Below are positions 52,450 through 61,907 of a stretch of 64,000 nt of DNA, piece by piece. The position numbers and the translations under genes are program-made. Origin of the DNA: Saccharolobus caldissimus. Its GTDB lineage: Archaea; Thermoproteota; Thermoprotei_A; Sulfolobales; Sulfolobaceae. Position 1 is the first letter of the stretch. Each line of letters starts with the position of its first letter. A model generated the notes under the pieces. It saw only the letters and a program-made list of their open reading frames with translations, searched no databases and was not told the DNA's origin. The stretch is taken from the NCBI RefSeq assembly GCF_020886315.1, contig NZ_AP025226.1, forward strand, positions 2,878,001 through 2,942,000, given 5' to 3'.

Positions 52450-54759
52450 TCAGTCATAGTGTTGCGAGCTCATCACGTTATCTAATGTTAATCCTACTTT
52501 ACTATCTGCAGTTAAACTATAATATTTGCTCATTAGTTGAGCTACTGCAGAATATATCAACTCATAAACTTGTGATCTATTGGTCTCCAATATTGCGGAT
52601 ACATAACTCCACGGCTTACCTTGAATTACTTTGGCTATCAATGCTATTTCTTCATCTTTAAGTAAGCTCCAATTTCTCTCAGCGTCCCAAAAATACTTTA
52701 CTGCAAGCATATGTATTCCATCTGCTGCCGATTCATAAGGACTCACACCTTGTAGAAATGATATAACCTTATCTAGCATTACTGGACTTATAGAAATATT
52801 CTTATGAACTTTTGCCCCTAAAAGTAAAAGTCTTGCTATTTCTGGATTAATATTAAAATACACGTCATGTAAAGTATTAAGTAACTTTTCTTTTAATGCG
52901 TATGCAGCTATATCAACTATTTTCTTAGCCTTATCACTTATAGGCTTTATCACAGCTACTGGATAATCTCCTAATTTCTCATTCTTTTTGGGTGAAATAT
53001 GAACCGGTATGAAGCCATTTTTTATCCAGAAATTAAGAACTTTGGGATCAGACATAAATGCAGAACCTACCCAGTCTATATTTTTCTCCTTAGCCTCGTT
53101 ATATATCATGGTTAATAGCTGGCTGCCAAATCCTTTATCTTGTAATTCTGGGACTACTGCTATTCTAACTATCCTCCAACCTTTAAGTTTTGCAAAATCT
53201 TTAATTCTAACGTGTTTCAGAATTCTATCCGGTATAAGATCTCCATCAAACGTACCTCCTTTCAATGCCATTTCTATCATGCTATCGTTTAATTCGCCCT
53301 CTTCTGCTATTTGACAAGCTCCTATATAAATTCCATTATTAGTATACATAGCTTTTATGCTATGATGTACACCATCGGCCATTATCATTAGATCATCGGG
53401 ATTATTTCTATAATGTGCAGATACCATAATACCGTAAATAGCTCTTAACTTATCATCGTTTTCAAATAATTCACGCTTATCAACGTCCTCATAATTAATG
53501 GTAGTTATCTCAGAGGGTGGCTCTAACGGTTCTGCGTCAAGTAATAGCGTATCATAAAGCCATTTTTCTATTGGATCTCCGATAGAATATCTTAAAGGTT
53601 GCTCCATAGTTATCCATTTTACTCTAACATGTCTATTTTCCATTAATCTACGTAAATATCTTAGAAATGCTTTACTTGAACCTTCATATCCATGAACCGT
53701 AGTTACTAGTACTATTTTCCTCCATATTCTGAGTGCCAAATCTATGTAATTAACGCCTAAAGCTGCAGCTTCATCAACAACTAATAAATCTCCCTCCTCT
53801 TCTAAAGCAACATCTGGAGGTACGTATTCTACTTTAAACTCATCTCCTCTAATAAGTTTTATATTACCAGTATCACTGACTTTTACATTGAATTTTTCCC
53901 CTAAGGCTTCTAATCCAGTTTTTATAAATAACATTACTTGAGATGCACTTAAAATAGAAGGAGCTGTTACTAAAATCTTAATACTTTTCTCTTTCCTTTT
54001 CCTTAACTTCTCTATAATACCGGCTACTGAAAGACCTGTTGCAGCACTTTTTCCCCTTCCTCTAGCAGCTGTTAGCACTAAAACTCTTTTCCCACCTCCT
54101 AACATATACGAGAACGCTTCTATTACTCTATTCTCATCTCCACTAAGTGAAAGTTCATGAATTTCTTTGGGCATTATTGGGTTCTTAGGTATCTTCTTTT
54201 CTGGTTTAGCTTCTATTTTTCCAGAAAATGGCCTAACAATATAATTCTCATTATCTATTATAAATATCCCTTCATGCTCTAATAGTTTTCTCTTAAATCT
54301 TCTTTCATAAATATCGTCAATTAGTCCATTTCTGATAATTGATGATCTGAATACTTTATCTTTTATTAAATCATTAGTGTATATAATTACTAAACCTCCA
54401 CCTCTTGCCAAATCCGTAAGTCTACCTATATTTATTGGTTGAAAATTGTCTACCGCATCTAATATTACCAAATCATAAGTATTACCTAGGTAATATTCAG
54501 CGTTAGCGTAATCTATATCGTCAAACTTAGAGAAATACTGTTTTATCTCCTTCATTCTCTCTTTAGACCCAGTAGTCCACGGTATGAAGCCGTAAGCCAC
54601 TGAAGGATCTTTTTTAAAACTAAGGAACACGTTAATAACTTCCTTTAAAACGTTCATATAGTCGCTTCTTTCTATGTAAACTAGATTCCTATAATACTTA
54701 GCCTCACCGTCTTCTAATGCCTTTCTTAACTCGTCATAAAACTGCTCTTTACTTACCAT
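52450..54759 (-). CDS. tmcA: tRNA(Met) cytidine acetyltransferase
   Basis: 769 residues. Makes ac4C on tRNA (and in some archaea on other RNAs) using acetyl-CoA and ATP. Domains: N-terminal DUF1726 (1-about 170), a RecD-like helicase with Walker A LTAARGRGKSAATGLS (about 229-244) and Walker B LLVVDEAAALG, a GNAT domain with VVPELQDKGFGSQLL (about 530-545) and a tRNA-binding C-terminus. Three bases separate it from the MazG-like gene, so one operon. Confidence 0.95.
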   Translation of the reverse strand: MVSKEQFYDELRKALEDGEAKYYRNLVYIERSDYMNVLKEVINVFLSFKKDPSVAYGFIPWTTGSKERMKEIKQYFSKFDDIDYANAEYYLGNTYDLVILDAVDNFQPINIGRLTDLARGGGLVIIYTNDLIKDKVFRSSIIRNGLIDDIYERRFKRKLLEHEGIFIIDNENYIVRPFSGKIEAKPEKKIPKNPIMPKEIHELSLSGDENRVIEAFSYMLGGGKRVLVLTAARGRGKSAATGLSVAGIIEKLRKRKEKSIKILVTAPSILSASQVMLFIKTGLEALGEKFNVKVSDTGNIKLIRGDEFKVEYVPPDVALEEEGDLLVVDEAAALGVNYIDLALRIWRKIVLVTTVHGYEGSSKAFLRYLRRLMENRHVRVKWITMEQPLRYSIGDPIEKWLYDTLLLDAEPLEPPSEITTINYEDVDKRELFENDDKLRAIYGIMVSAHYRNNPDDLMIMADGVHHSIKAMYTNNGIYIGACQIAEEGELNDSMIEMALKGGTFDGDLIPDRILKHVRIKDFAKLKGWRIVRIAVVPELQDKGFGSQLLTMIYNEAKEKNIDWVGSAFMSDPKVLNFWIKNGFIPVHISPKKNEKLGDYPVAVIKPISDKAKKIVDIAAYALKEKLLNTLHDVYFNINPEIARLLLLGAKVHKNISISPVMLDKVISFLQGVSPYESAADGIHMLAVKYFWDAERNWSLLKDEEIALIAKVIQGKPWSYVSAILETNRSQVYELIYSAVAQLMSKYYSLTADSKVGLTLDNVMSSQHYD

Positions 54760-54762
54760 AGC

Positions 54763-55008
54763 TTACAATTTGTACTTCTTCTTTAAAGCTTCTTCTATGT
54801 CAATATCTTTTAAATTAGCTACTGATATAGTCCACGCTATTACATCAGCTAGTTCCTCTTGAATTGCCTCCTTATCACCATTTAAAAGAGCCTCAGCTAA
54901 TTCCCCAACCTCTTCCACTAGCCATGTAAAAGTAGCATATATTCCCCTTTGAGAGTCTTTTTCAAAATATAATTCCCTCATCCTCATTTGTAATTCTTTA
55001 AGTTCCAA
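54763..55008 (-). CDS. MazG-like nucleotide pyrophosphohydrolase
   Basis: 81 residues with the MazG/all-alpha NTP pyrophosphatase core: EVGELAEAL (about 32-40) and EELADVIAWTISVA (about 51-64), the two acidic segments that bind Mg2+. Single-domain form. Hydrolyses damaged or excess NTPs to NMP and PPi. Between tmcA and the Cys-rich protein in one operon (overlap of 11 bases with the latter). Confidence 0.88.
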   Translation of the reverse strand: MELKELQMRMRELYFEKDSQRGIYATFTWLVEEVGELAEALLNGDKEAIQEELADVIAWTISVANLKDIDIEEALKKKYKL

Positions 55009-55357
55009 GACCTATTTCCCTCCTCATTATTTTTATTTCATCATCAGAAAAAGTTATATGTAACTTAATTTCCTCATTAAAGTTATTATCAACAAAGAGT
55101 ATATCAATACCTCTTTTTGCGGAAACATTTTTAACGAAATCAGCGTCAACTTCATACTCTACTGTTAATGGGTTTGCTGGATCATCTAATATTATATGCC
55201 TAAAAATTACCTCTTTGCCTTCCCTATCAATTTCAAAAAGAGTTTCAACATTTGCTGAATTAGGATAATCGTTAGACATGCAAACTACTGCGTTTTTACA
55301 ACATGGCATACATACTCCATTTTCCAATCTTTCTTTTACCTCTTTGGGAATTTCCAT
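54998..55357 (-). CDS. Cys-rich conserved protein, 119 aa
   Basis: 119 residues; N-terminal CMPCCKNAVVC (four Cys within 11 residues, about 16-26) may hold a metal, followed by beta-rich sequence. Not recognised. Overlaps the MazG-like gene by 11 bases and precedes tmcA in the operon. Divergent from the GGT gene at 55401. Confidence 0.65.
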   Translation of the reverse strand: MEIPKEVKERLENGVCMPCCKNAVVCMSNDYPNSANVETLFEIDREGKEVIFRHIILDDPANPLTVEYEVDADFVKNVSAKRGIDILFVDNNFNEEIKLHITFSDDEIKIMRREIGLGT

Positions 55358-55400
55358 AATACTGATAAATATTTATGTTTAAACAATCTATTAAATAATT

Positions 55401-56837
55401 ATGCCTTCAGCTTCGGGCAAAAGGATCGTAGCTACTCAAAATTATATTGCTAGCTATGTGGGTGCAAAAATATTAGAGGAAGGTGGTAATGCCTTTGACG
55501 CTGCAATAGCAATAAGTGCGACACTGTCTGTAGTAATACCCCACACCAGTGGTCTTGGAGGAGATGGATTTTTATTAGCTAAAACCTCAGAGGGCTTAAT
55601 AGCATATAACGCCTCTGGTTGGGCTCCTAAGGAGTTAAGGGTAGAGAAGATGGATAATGATAGAAGTCCTCTGACAGTAATGGTACCTGGATTAGTGGAT
55701 TTATGGACATTCATATTCGAAAATTACGCTTCAAAACCATTGTCTGAACTACTTAAGCCTGCAATATCCTTGGCTAATAATGGTTTTATGGTAGGGAGAG
55801 GATTACATCACGCAATAGTAAGTTCGTTTAAGTTATCGGATGAGTGGAATAAAGTATATGGGAATAAAAGATTTGGAGATGAAATAAAGCTTAGAAAAAT
55901 GGCTAGAATTTTAAAAGAGATCTCTAAAGATCCTCGGGAATTTTATGAGGGAAAAATAGCTGAGGAATTAGTACAGGGATTAAGAGAAAAGGGCGTTCCG
56001 ATAAGTTATGAAGATTTCAGCGAATTTAAGGGTGAGGTAGTGAGTCCTATAAAAATCACATATAAGGACTTTACGTTATATGAAATACCACCTAATTCTC
56101 AGGGTATTACTACACTAGAATTGTTAAAAATGGTTGAATTGACTGATATTAATAAAATGCCTTTTAATGACGTAAGAAGGATAAACGAGCACATTAGGTT
56201 AAGTGCATTAGCATACGATGATAGAAATAAGTATGTAGCGGACCCCAGATTTGTAAATATACCAATAGATAAATTATTGTCAGAAAGATATATATTGAAT
56301 AAACTAGCGGAATATGGAATAGAACCTAAAGTAAAGACTTCAGGTGATACGACATTCTTCACTGTAACTGATGGAGAGAATGAAATAGGATTCATACAAA
56401 GTCTCTTTTATCCCTTCGGATCTGGAATAGTAGTAAATGAAATACCATTTAATAATAGAGGTGCTGGTTTCACTGAAGGAAATAACAAGCCAGAACCCAG
56501 AAAAAGACCTTTACATACGCTTTCCATACTTATGGCTGAAAAAGATAATGAAAGACTAATTATAGGATGTGCAGGAGGAGATCTGAGACCTCAAATCCAT
56601 GCTGAGGTATTTGAGTATTATGCTGATTATAATATGGAAATAGACGAAGCAGTATATGCACCTAGATTCATGTATTTAGGAACTAAAGTAATAGCTGAAA
56701 AAAGATTAGGAGTTCCAGCTACGCAAACAGATTATTATTCCCCAGAAGTTGGTATAGTACAAGCCCTTAAATATAAAAATGGAAGGTATATTGGAGTTGC
56801 AGACATTAGGAGTGAAGGAATAGCAATACCTATCTAA
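55401..56837 (+). CDS. Gamma-glutamyltransferase family protein
   Basis: 478 residues, Ntn-hydrolase of the GGT type. The autocatalytic Thr is in GDTTFFTVTD (about 316), replacing the usual TTHxS with TTFFT, and NNRGAGF and GSGIVVNEI flank the site. The large subunit carries VVIPHTSGLGGDGFL. The substrate may be glutathione-like or a cyclic gamma-glutamyl amide; no signal peptide, so cytoplasmic here. Convergent with the sugar kinase (four-base overlap). Confidence 0.9.
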   Translation: MPSASGKRIVATQNYIASYVGAKILEEGGNAFDAAIAISATLSVVIPHTSGLGGDGFLLAKTSEGLIAYNASGWAPKELRVEKMDNDRSPLTVMVPGLVDLWTFIFENYASKPLSELLKPAISLANNGFMVGRGLHHAIVSSFKLSDEWNKVYGNKRFGDEIKLRKMARILKEISKDPREFYEGKIAEELVQGLREKGVPISYEDFSEFKGEVVSPIKITYKDFTLYEIPPNSQGITTLELLKMVELTDINKMPFNDVRRINEHIRLSALAYDDRNKYVADPRFVNIPIDKLLSERYILNKLAEYGIEPKVKTSGDTTFFTVTDGENEIGFIQSLFYPFGSGIVVNEIPFNNRGAGFTEGNNKPEPRKRPLHTLSILMAEKDNERLIIGCAGGDLRPQIHAEVFEYYADYNMEIDEAVYAPRFMYLGTKVIAEKRLGVPATQTDYYSPEVGIVQALKYKNGRYIGVADIRSEGIAIPI

Positions 56838-57733
56838 TCTATAATGTTTACTGGATTACATCCAGAATACTTAAATGCTAAAAGTAATGCACCATATTCC
56901 GGCTCATGAGTAGCCATTATCCCTTTTATATTGTTACCATCCAGATAAGATTTGAATAAACTAAGATAAATGGAAGAATTAAACATACCACCTTTAAGAT
57001 ATACTTTATCAACATTTATTTTAACCGCCATTTGCACAGCATATATCGCAAGCTCATATGCCGCTTTTTTTAAAATATCTATAGCTATTTCATCACCTTC
57101 TTTAGCAGCCTCATCTACGATAATTGCTAAGGAGGCTATATCCTTAATCTTATGGCCCTCATGATAGGCCCATTTTATTAAATCGTCTAAATCATTTATT
57201 CCTAAAGCATTCATTATCTTATCGGCAAGTATAGTTTTAGGCATTCTAGAATCTAACATTTTACCTAGTGCTCTTAATGCTTCTCTTCCTATCCAATACG
57301 CCGATCCTTCATCAGCTATTAACCAGCCTAACCCACCATATCTTAATCTCTTATTCCCGTCAAATCCCACTATAACGCTACCAGTACCAGCTATTACGAT
57401 AACACCTGGATTACCTCTTGTTTCCGCGTATAATGCTACAAATCCGTCATGATCAATATATGTTTTATTTGCAACATTTTTTAAAGCTTCTGACATAATA
57501 TTATAATCATATCTAGAATCAATACCAGCTAAGCCAATATATGCTACATCTGGTTTCATACCCTTAGTTGCAATAAATATTGCCTTACTTACATTTTTCA
57601 CAGCCTCTTCAACACCTATATTATGAAAGTTTCCTGGACCTGCCGATCCCTTACCTATGAAGTTCCCACTACAAGTATACGCTACTGCCGAAGTTTTTGT
57701 TCCTCCTCCATCTACTCCAACAAGTATCATCAA
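56834..57733 (-). CDS. Sugar kinase, BadF/hexokinase type
   Basis: 299 residues of the ASKHA fold: VGVDGGGTKT phosphate-1 loop, AGTGSV phosphate-2 loop, and GGLGWLIADEGSAYWIGREAL. The GGLGWL block and length match the ATP-dependent hexokinase/N-acetylglucosamine kinase of Sulfurisphaera tokodaii as I remember it (alike, not identical). Could phosphorylate glucose or GlcNAc. Lies 12 bases downstream of the nucleotidyltransferase gene. Confidence 0.87.
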   Translation of the reverse strand: MMILVGVDGGGTKTSAVAYTCSGNFIGKGSAGPGNFHNIGVEEAVKNVSKAIFIATKGMKPDVAYIGLAGIDSRYDYNIMSEALKNVANKTYIDHDGFVALYAETRGNPGVIVIAGTGSVIVGFDGNKRLRYGGLGWLIADEGSAYWIGREALRALGKMLDSRMPKTILADKIMNALGINDLDDLIKWAYHEGHKIKDIASLAIIVDEAAKEGDEIAIDILKKAAYELAIYAVQMAVKINVDKVYLKGGMFNSSIYLSLFKSYLDGNNIKGIMATHEPEYGALLLAFKYSGCNPVNIID

Positions 57734-57745
57734 AATAATATGTTG

Positions 57746-58507
57746 TTAAAGCATTTTAAATGAATAGTTTAAAGAATCTAGATAACTTTTAGGATCACCT
57801 ACATTTAACCAGAATTCGTCTTGTCTCATTTCTAATGCATAAACTTCTTTACCGTCTACTATTAGATTATGTATACCATAAGTTAACTCTAGTTCCTTAT
57901 CATCCTCTATTTTGACTTTTTTTAAAGCTCCAAATATACTAGGTTTGAATATATATACAGCAGCTAAAGCCAAATTGGATTTAGGATTTTGAGGCTTTTC
58001 CTCGGCGTTAATAACTTTATAAAGTTTATGGCCACTATAATAACCCTTATCTTGAACCTCTACTATACCATATCTTTTCGGATTCTCTACTTTCCTAACA
58101 AATAAAACTGCATCTGGTGAAAGTTCATCAAAAAGGGATTTTAATGATTCATAACCTTTAGTTAAAACTCCATCATCTGCATGAACAAAAAATGGATCGT
58201 TACCTGAAAAATCCTCTGCTCGTAACACAGCATCGCCAAATCCCTTTGGAATTTCTTGGAACACAAAAGTAGGAGTTCGTTCAAATAAATATTGCATTAA
58301 TAACATACCGTTTTTGCCTACAACTATACAGAATTTTTCTACTCCAACCTTACGTAAAGAATCCATAATTAAATCTATTATGGGCCTTGTAACTTTATCA
58401 CCGTTTTCTGTCACAAAAAGAGGAAGTAATGCTTTAGGTAGCAAGCTTGTTATATGTTTCATCCTACTGCCTTTACCAGCAGACGTTATTACAGCCTTTT
58501 TTAACAT
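57746..58507 (-). CDS. Sugar-nucleotide transferase (glucose-1-P nucleotidyltransferase type)
   Basis: 253 residues; N-terminal AVITSAGKGSRMKHITSLLPKALLPLF is the G-x-G-x-R-x(n)-P-K signature of NDP-sugar pyrophosphorylases, and HADDG, YGIVE and NVGDP are further landmarks of that fold. No left-handed beta-helix domain. Makes UDP- or dTDP-glucose; with the sugar kinase next door it could supply a glycan precursor. Confidence 0.92.
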   Translation of the reverse strand: MLKKAVITSAGKGSRMKHITSLLPKALLPLFVTENGDKVTRPIIDLIMDSLRKVGVEKFCIVVGKNGMLLMQYLFERTPTFVFQEIPKGFGDAVLRAEDFSGNDPFFVHADDGVLTKGYESLKSLFDELSPDAVLFVRKVENPKRYGIVEVQDKGYYSGHKLYKVINAEEKPQNPKSNLALAAVYIFKPSIFGALKKVKIEDDKELELTYGIHNLIVDGKEVYALEMRQDEFWLNVGDPKSYLDSLNYSFKML

Positions 58508-58551
58508 TACATAATTTTATGGAGGGGATGTTATAAGTTCATTGGGTAGAG

Positions 58552-59889
58552 TTACTCTTCTTCACTCTCTTCTTCAATCATACTTATTACTTCAGATATT
58601 AAGAAACCTATTATTATCCATGTCATAAATATATAAACTTCTATAGGGGCCGAAGAAATCATAGAATACACTAAATCAAAGATACTAAATATTGCAGCAA
58701 TACAACCTATTAATATCTGAAATCTTCTTTTCCAGAGTTTTTTAAGGGATATTTTAATTAGAGAAAAGTTAGCAGCTAAATGTACAAATAGACTAGCAAA
58801 CAATGCAATAGCACCCATAAAAGAGAAGGCGATAAACGGATTATAAATATAATAAAGTCCTATAATTACCGTTATAAAATAGAATAAAACAGATAACAAT
58901 ACTGCATATAAAGGACCCTTATATCCTTCAAACTTACTAAATACCTTAGGTAAAAATCCACTAGACGACATTGCGAAAATTGTTCTAGAAGTTGCAGTTA
59001 AAAAAGCTAAGCTACCTAAAATTCCATCATTCACCGCAGCAAAAATTACAAATATAAAAGTAATAAGCCCTAATCTATTTTTTATCAACTTTAATATATC
59101 TACACTTCCAGGTGCAATATGGAAAAATAATAAATGATCTCCTATTGCATAAATGTCAAAAGCAGCAAGAAATCCTCCTAACAATATCACAGTTATTATA
59201 GCCCTACTAACAGTTTTCCTAGCATTTTTAGCTTCTCCAGATACTGGAGTTATTGAACCGTAACCCGTAGGTACACTTGAACCGAATAGTATTGCTAATG
59301 CTAAGGTTCCTAAATTCAAATGAACCGAAAAAGGATTGTAAAAATGAAATCCTGTAGATTGAATAAATAAAATTGCTAATAATGTCATAATTCCTATTTC
59401 TATAGAGCTTGCAATTATCGCATATCTCGTGCTAACTCTTATCCCCATTATAGCAAAGAAAGAAGTTATTGATACAATACCTAACCCAACTATCCATGGA
59501 TTTACTCCTAAAACATGGTAAAGTATAAACGTAGCCCCGAATATGTACGCTACACCATATGTTGTTGAATAGAATATATAAAGCCAACCTGTTTCAAAAC
59601 CCAACCTCTTAGTTAAGGAGTAAAAAGCATACGTATAATATCCTCCTTCTTTAGTAAATCTCTTTGAAAGTTCGTAAACAACAAGGCCATTTACTAATAC
59701 TAAAAGAGTGCCTAAGATAATTGCTATTGGAGCAAAGAATCCAGCAATTAAAAACGCCTCGACGCCATACGTAAGAATACTCAGAAATGGAGACTGTCCA
59801 CCCATGGAAAGAAAAACTATATCCACAAAACTTAAATGCCTCTTTGGCTCTTGTCGTTCTTGCGCCTTATTAATTGACGAATTTGACAT
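58552..59889 (-). CDS. APC-family permease
   Basis: 445 residues, 12 helices, with the [23 protein letters not shown] segment after helix 6, typical of the APC superfamily. The N-terminus is charged and cytoplasmic ([12 protein letters not shown]). Substrate unknown. Same strand as the downstream nucleotidyltransferase and kinase, 44 bases upstream of the former, so these may be cotranscribed. Confidence 0.91.
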   Translation of the reverse strand: MSNSSINKAQERQEPKRHLSFVDIVFLSMGGQSPFLSILTYGVEAFLIAGFFAPIAIILGTLLVLVNGLVVYELSKRFTKEGGYYTYAFYSLTKRLGFETGWLYIFYSTTYGVAYIFGATFILYHVLGVNPWIVGLGIVSITSFFAIMGIRVSTRYAIIASSIEIGIMTLLAILFIQSTGFHFYNPFSVHLNLGTLALAILFGSSVPTGYGSITPVSGEAKNARKTVSRAIITVILLGGFLAAFDIYAIGDHLLFFHIAPGSVDILKLIKNRLGLITFIFVIFAAVNDGILGSLAFLTATSRTIFAMSSSGFLPKVFSKFEGYKGPLYAVLLSVLFYFITVIIGLYYIYNPFIAFSFMGAIALFASLFVHLAANFSLIKISLKKLWKRRFQILIGCIAAIFSIFDLVYSMISSAPIEVYIFMTWIIIGFLISEVISMIEEESEEE

Positions 59890-59947
59890 CCAGAATGTAG
59901 ATAAAGAAATTAGGTATATAAGTTCTCTTAGCTATTATATAATATTA

Positions 59948-61069
59948 TTACTTCAGAATATTTATTCTTTGAGCTAGTTTAAATAATGCCACAACAACGT
60001 AAATGTCAACAACTGGCATAAAGTCAGTAACGTAAAAGCTGAATAATGTATGATTACCTAAGAAATATACTATAACGAAACCAATCCACTCAGTCCACGC
60101 CCACATAGTAACAGTTATCAGTTTATAGTCTCTAAATATAAAAGCTATAGGCGTAGTTATTATCCATAAAATCAGCACATATGGATTAGTAGATGCATAA
60201 AGCCCATAACCCAAATAAAAAGGATGTATATTTAAAAACCAATCCCAAGGAGTTGAAATTTGAGAAGTTGCAGTTAAAGTTATATGACCATTAGTAATAT
60301 CCCAAACAGCTCTATGGATTACTGTAGAGTCTAACCAAGTGGTTATGCTACCATAATAAATTATTAATGGAACTGAAATTAATAAATAAACAAAAATCGG
60401 AATTCCTAATCCATATATAGCTCTTTTTTTTACGCTATTAGTTACCTCACCTAAATAGTAAAGGAATGGGAAAATTAAAACATAAGCGGGTTCCTTAGAT
60501 GCCATAGCTAAAGCTAATGAAATAGAAGCCCATAATAGATTATCTCTCACAAGAAAATATAGAGATAGTAAACTAAAGAAAGAGACATATATGTCAAGTA
60601 ATGCTATTCCATGTAATGCCCAAACATTAGGATCTAGTGCTATGAGTAAAGAAGACAACAATCCTGCTAGGTTTCCTATTGTATTATTACCAATTAATTT
60701 TCTACCTAAGAAAAATGCAACTACTAACATTAAATCTCCTAAGATCCAGCTAGGCAATCTCCAAGCAACTGGATAATATCCCATTAAATATATGAATAAG
60801 GCCATTATGTACTTAGCTAATGGTGGATGTTCTGGGTTAATGTAACTTTGAATGTTTTGTTCATTAGGATACCCTATTTTAGTCATAGGTGGTGGAGTAA
60901 CGTGAAATACTAATTTAAGAATATTATAAGCAGATGAGGGATACCACACTTCATCTCCTATATATCCGTTAATAGGAGCAAATGTTACTACTGTTTCGTA
61001 TGTATACACTATAATTAGAGCAACTAATCCAATGTAAAAGAAATAGTTTATCAACTTATCTTTTTGCAT
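59948..61069 (-). CDS. GT39-like (PMT-type) membrane glycosyltransferase
   Basis: 373 residues, about nine helices. The first outside loop has [10 protein letters not shown] with the acidic pair of GT-C/PMT enzymes, and [10 protein letters not shown] and LLDIYVSFF are the usual second and third landmarks. Transfers a sugar from a dolichyl-phosphate donor to protein on the outer face. The C-terminal MIR or soluble domain of larger PMTs is missing. Fits the sequon- and Ser/Thr-rich surface proteins in this window. Confidence 0.82.
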   Translation of the reverse strand: MQKDKLINYFFYIGLVALIIVYTYETVVTFAPINGYIGDEVWYPSSAYNILKLVFHVTPPPMTKIGYPNEQNIQSYINPEHPPLAKYIMALFIYLMGYYPVAWRLPSWILGDLMLVVAFFLGRKLIGNNTIGNLAGLLSSLLIALDPNVWALHGIALLDIYVSFFSLLSLYFLVRDNLLWASISLALAMASKEPAYVLIFPFLYYLGEVTNSVKKRAIYGLGIPIFVYLLISVPLIIYYGSITTWLDSTVIHRAVWDITNGHITLTATSQISTPWDWFLNIHPFYLGYGLYASTNPYVLILWIITTPIAFIFRDYKLITVTMWAWTEWIGFVIVYFLGNHTLFSFYVTDFMPVVDIYVVVALFKLAQRINILK

Positions 61070-61079
61070 AACTTAAACC

Positions 61080-61898
61080 TTATTTTAAGATTTTTAAAGC
61101 TTCTCCAATGTTTACATTCTCATGAATAATTTTTGAAATTGCCTTAGCTAACTTATCTGGCTCTTCCGATTGCCATAAATTTCTTCCTACAGTGACACCT
61201 TTAGCTCCTGCATCAAGAGCATCCTTTAACATCTTTAAAAACTCTTCAATCGTACTAGTCTTAGGACCTCCTCTTATAAGGATTGGAGCAAAAGCTACGT
61301 TCACGACTTCCTTAAACTCATCTTTATTACCAGTATAATCAACCTTTAAAATATCAGCGCCTATTTCTGAAGCTAATCTTGTAACATATTTTACTATACT
61401 TGTATCCTTTACTGAATCTGGATTGTCCCTAGTAACATATAGAGGTTCCACGATAAATGGAATTCCATAATCGTTTGCTTCTCTTCTTAATGATGCGAGA
61501 ATACTTATATTGTATCCTTCCACTCTATCATCTCCATACCCAACAACCAGATAAGTAACTACAGCATCAGCACCTGCATTTATTGCATCCTTAATTGTAT
61601 ATACTGATGAATAATACCCCTCATTATAAATTTTATACTTTTGCCTCCATACATTTGCAGTATCTAGCCTAGCTATTAGCATGGGAGAATTTCTTGAAAA
61701 GAAATTCTCTTTAACTAATTTAACCATAGCTGGACTCATTTGAAGTGCGTCAGGACCGTTCTTAGCTATCTTAGCTACCACTTCTATTGGATTTTCAATG
61801 CCTTTTAAAGGACCCATTACTAAACCATGATCTAAAGCTACTATAAATGCCCTCCCTTTTTCGAAAAGCTTCGCCATTCGTATTTCGAGTCCAGTCAT
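61080..61898 (-). CDS. DhnA/FbaB-type class I aldolase
   Basis: 272 residues, TIM-barrel with the Schiff-base Lys in ADILKVDYTGN (about 184) and the ALDHGLVMGPLKG opening; GVTVGRNLWQ binds the phosphate. Could be fructose-1,6-bisphosphate aldolase or a related enzyme such as ADTH synthase of the aromatic pathway. Between the glycosyltransferase and flippase genes, same strand, with 10- and 9-base gaps. Confidence 0.88.
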   Translation of the reverse strand: MTGLEIRMAKLFEKGRAFIVALDHGLVMGPLKGIENPIEVVAKIAKNGPDALQMSPAMVKLVKENFFSRNSPMLIARLDTANVWRQKYKIYNEGYYSSVYTIKDAINAGADAVVTYLVVGYGDDRVEGYNISILASLRREANDYGIPFIVEPLYVTRDNPDSVKDTSIVKYVTRLASEIGADILKVDYTGNKDEFKEVVNVAFAPILIRGGPKTSTIEEFLKMLKDALDAGAKGVTVGRNLWQSEEPDKLAKAISKIIHENVNIGEALKILK

Positions 61899-61907
61899 AA
61901 TTTTACA

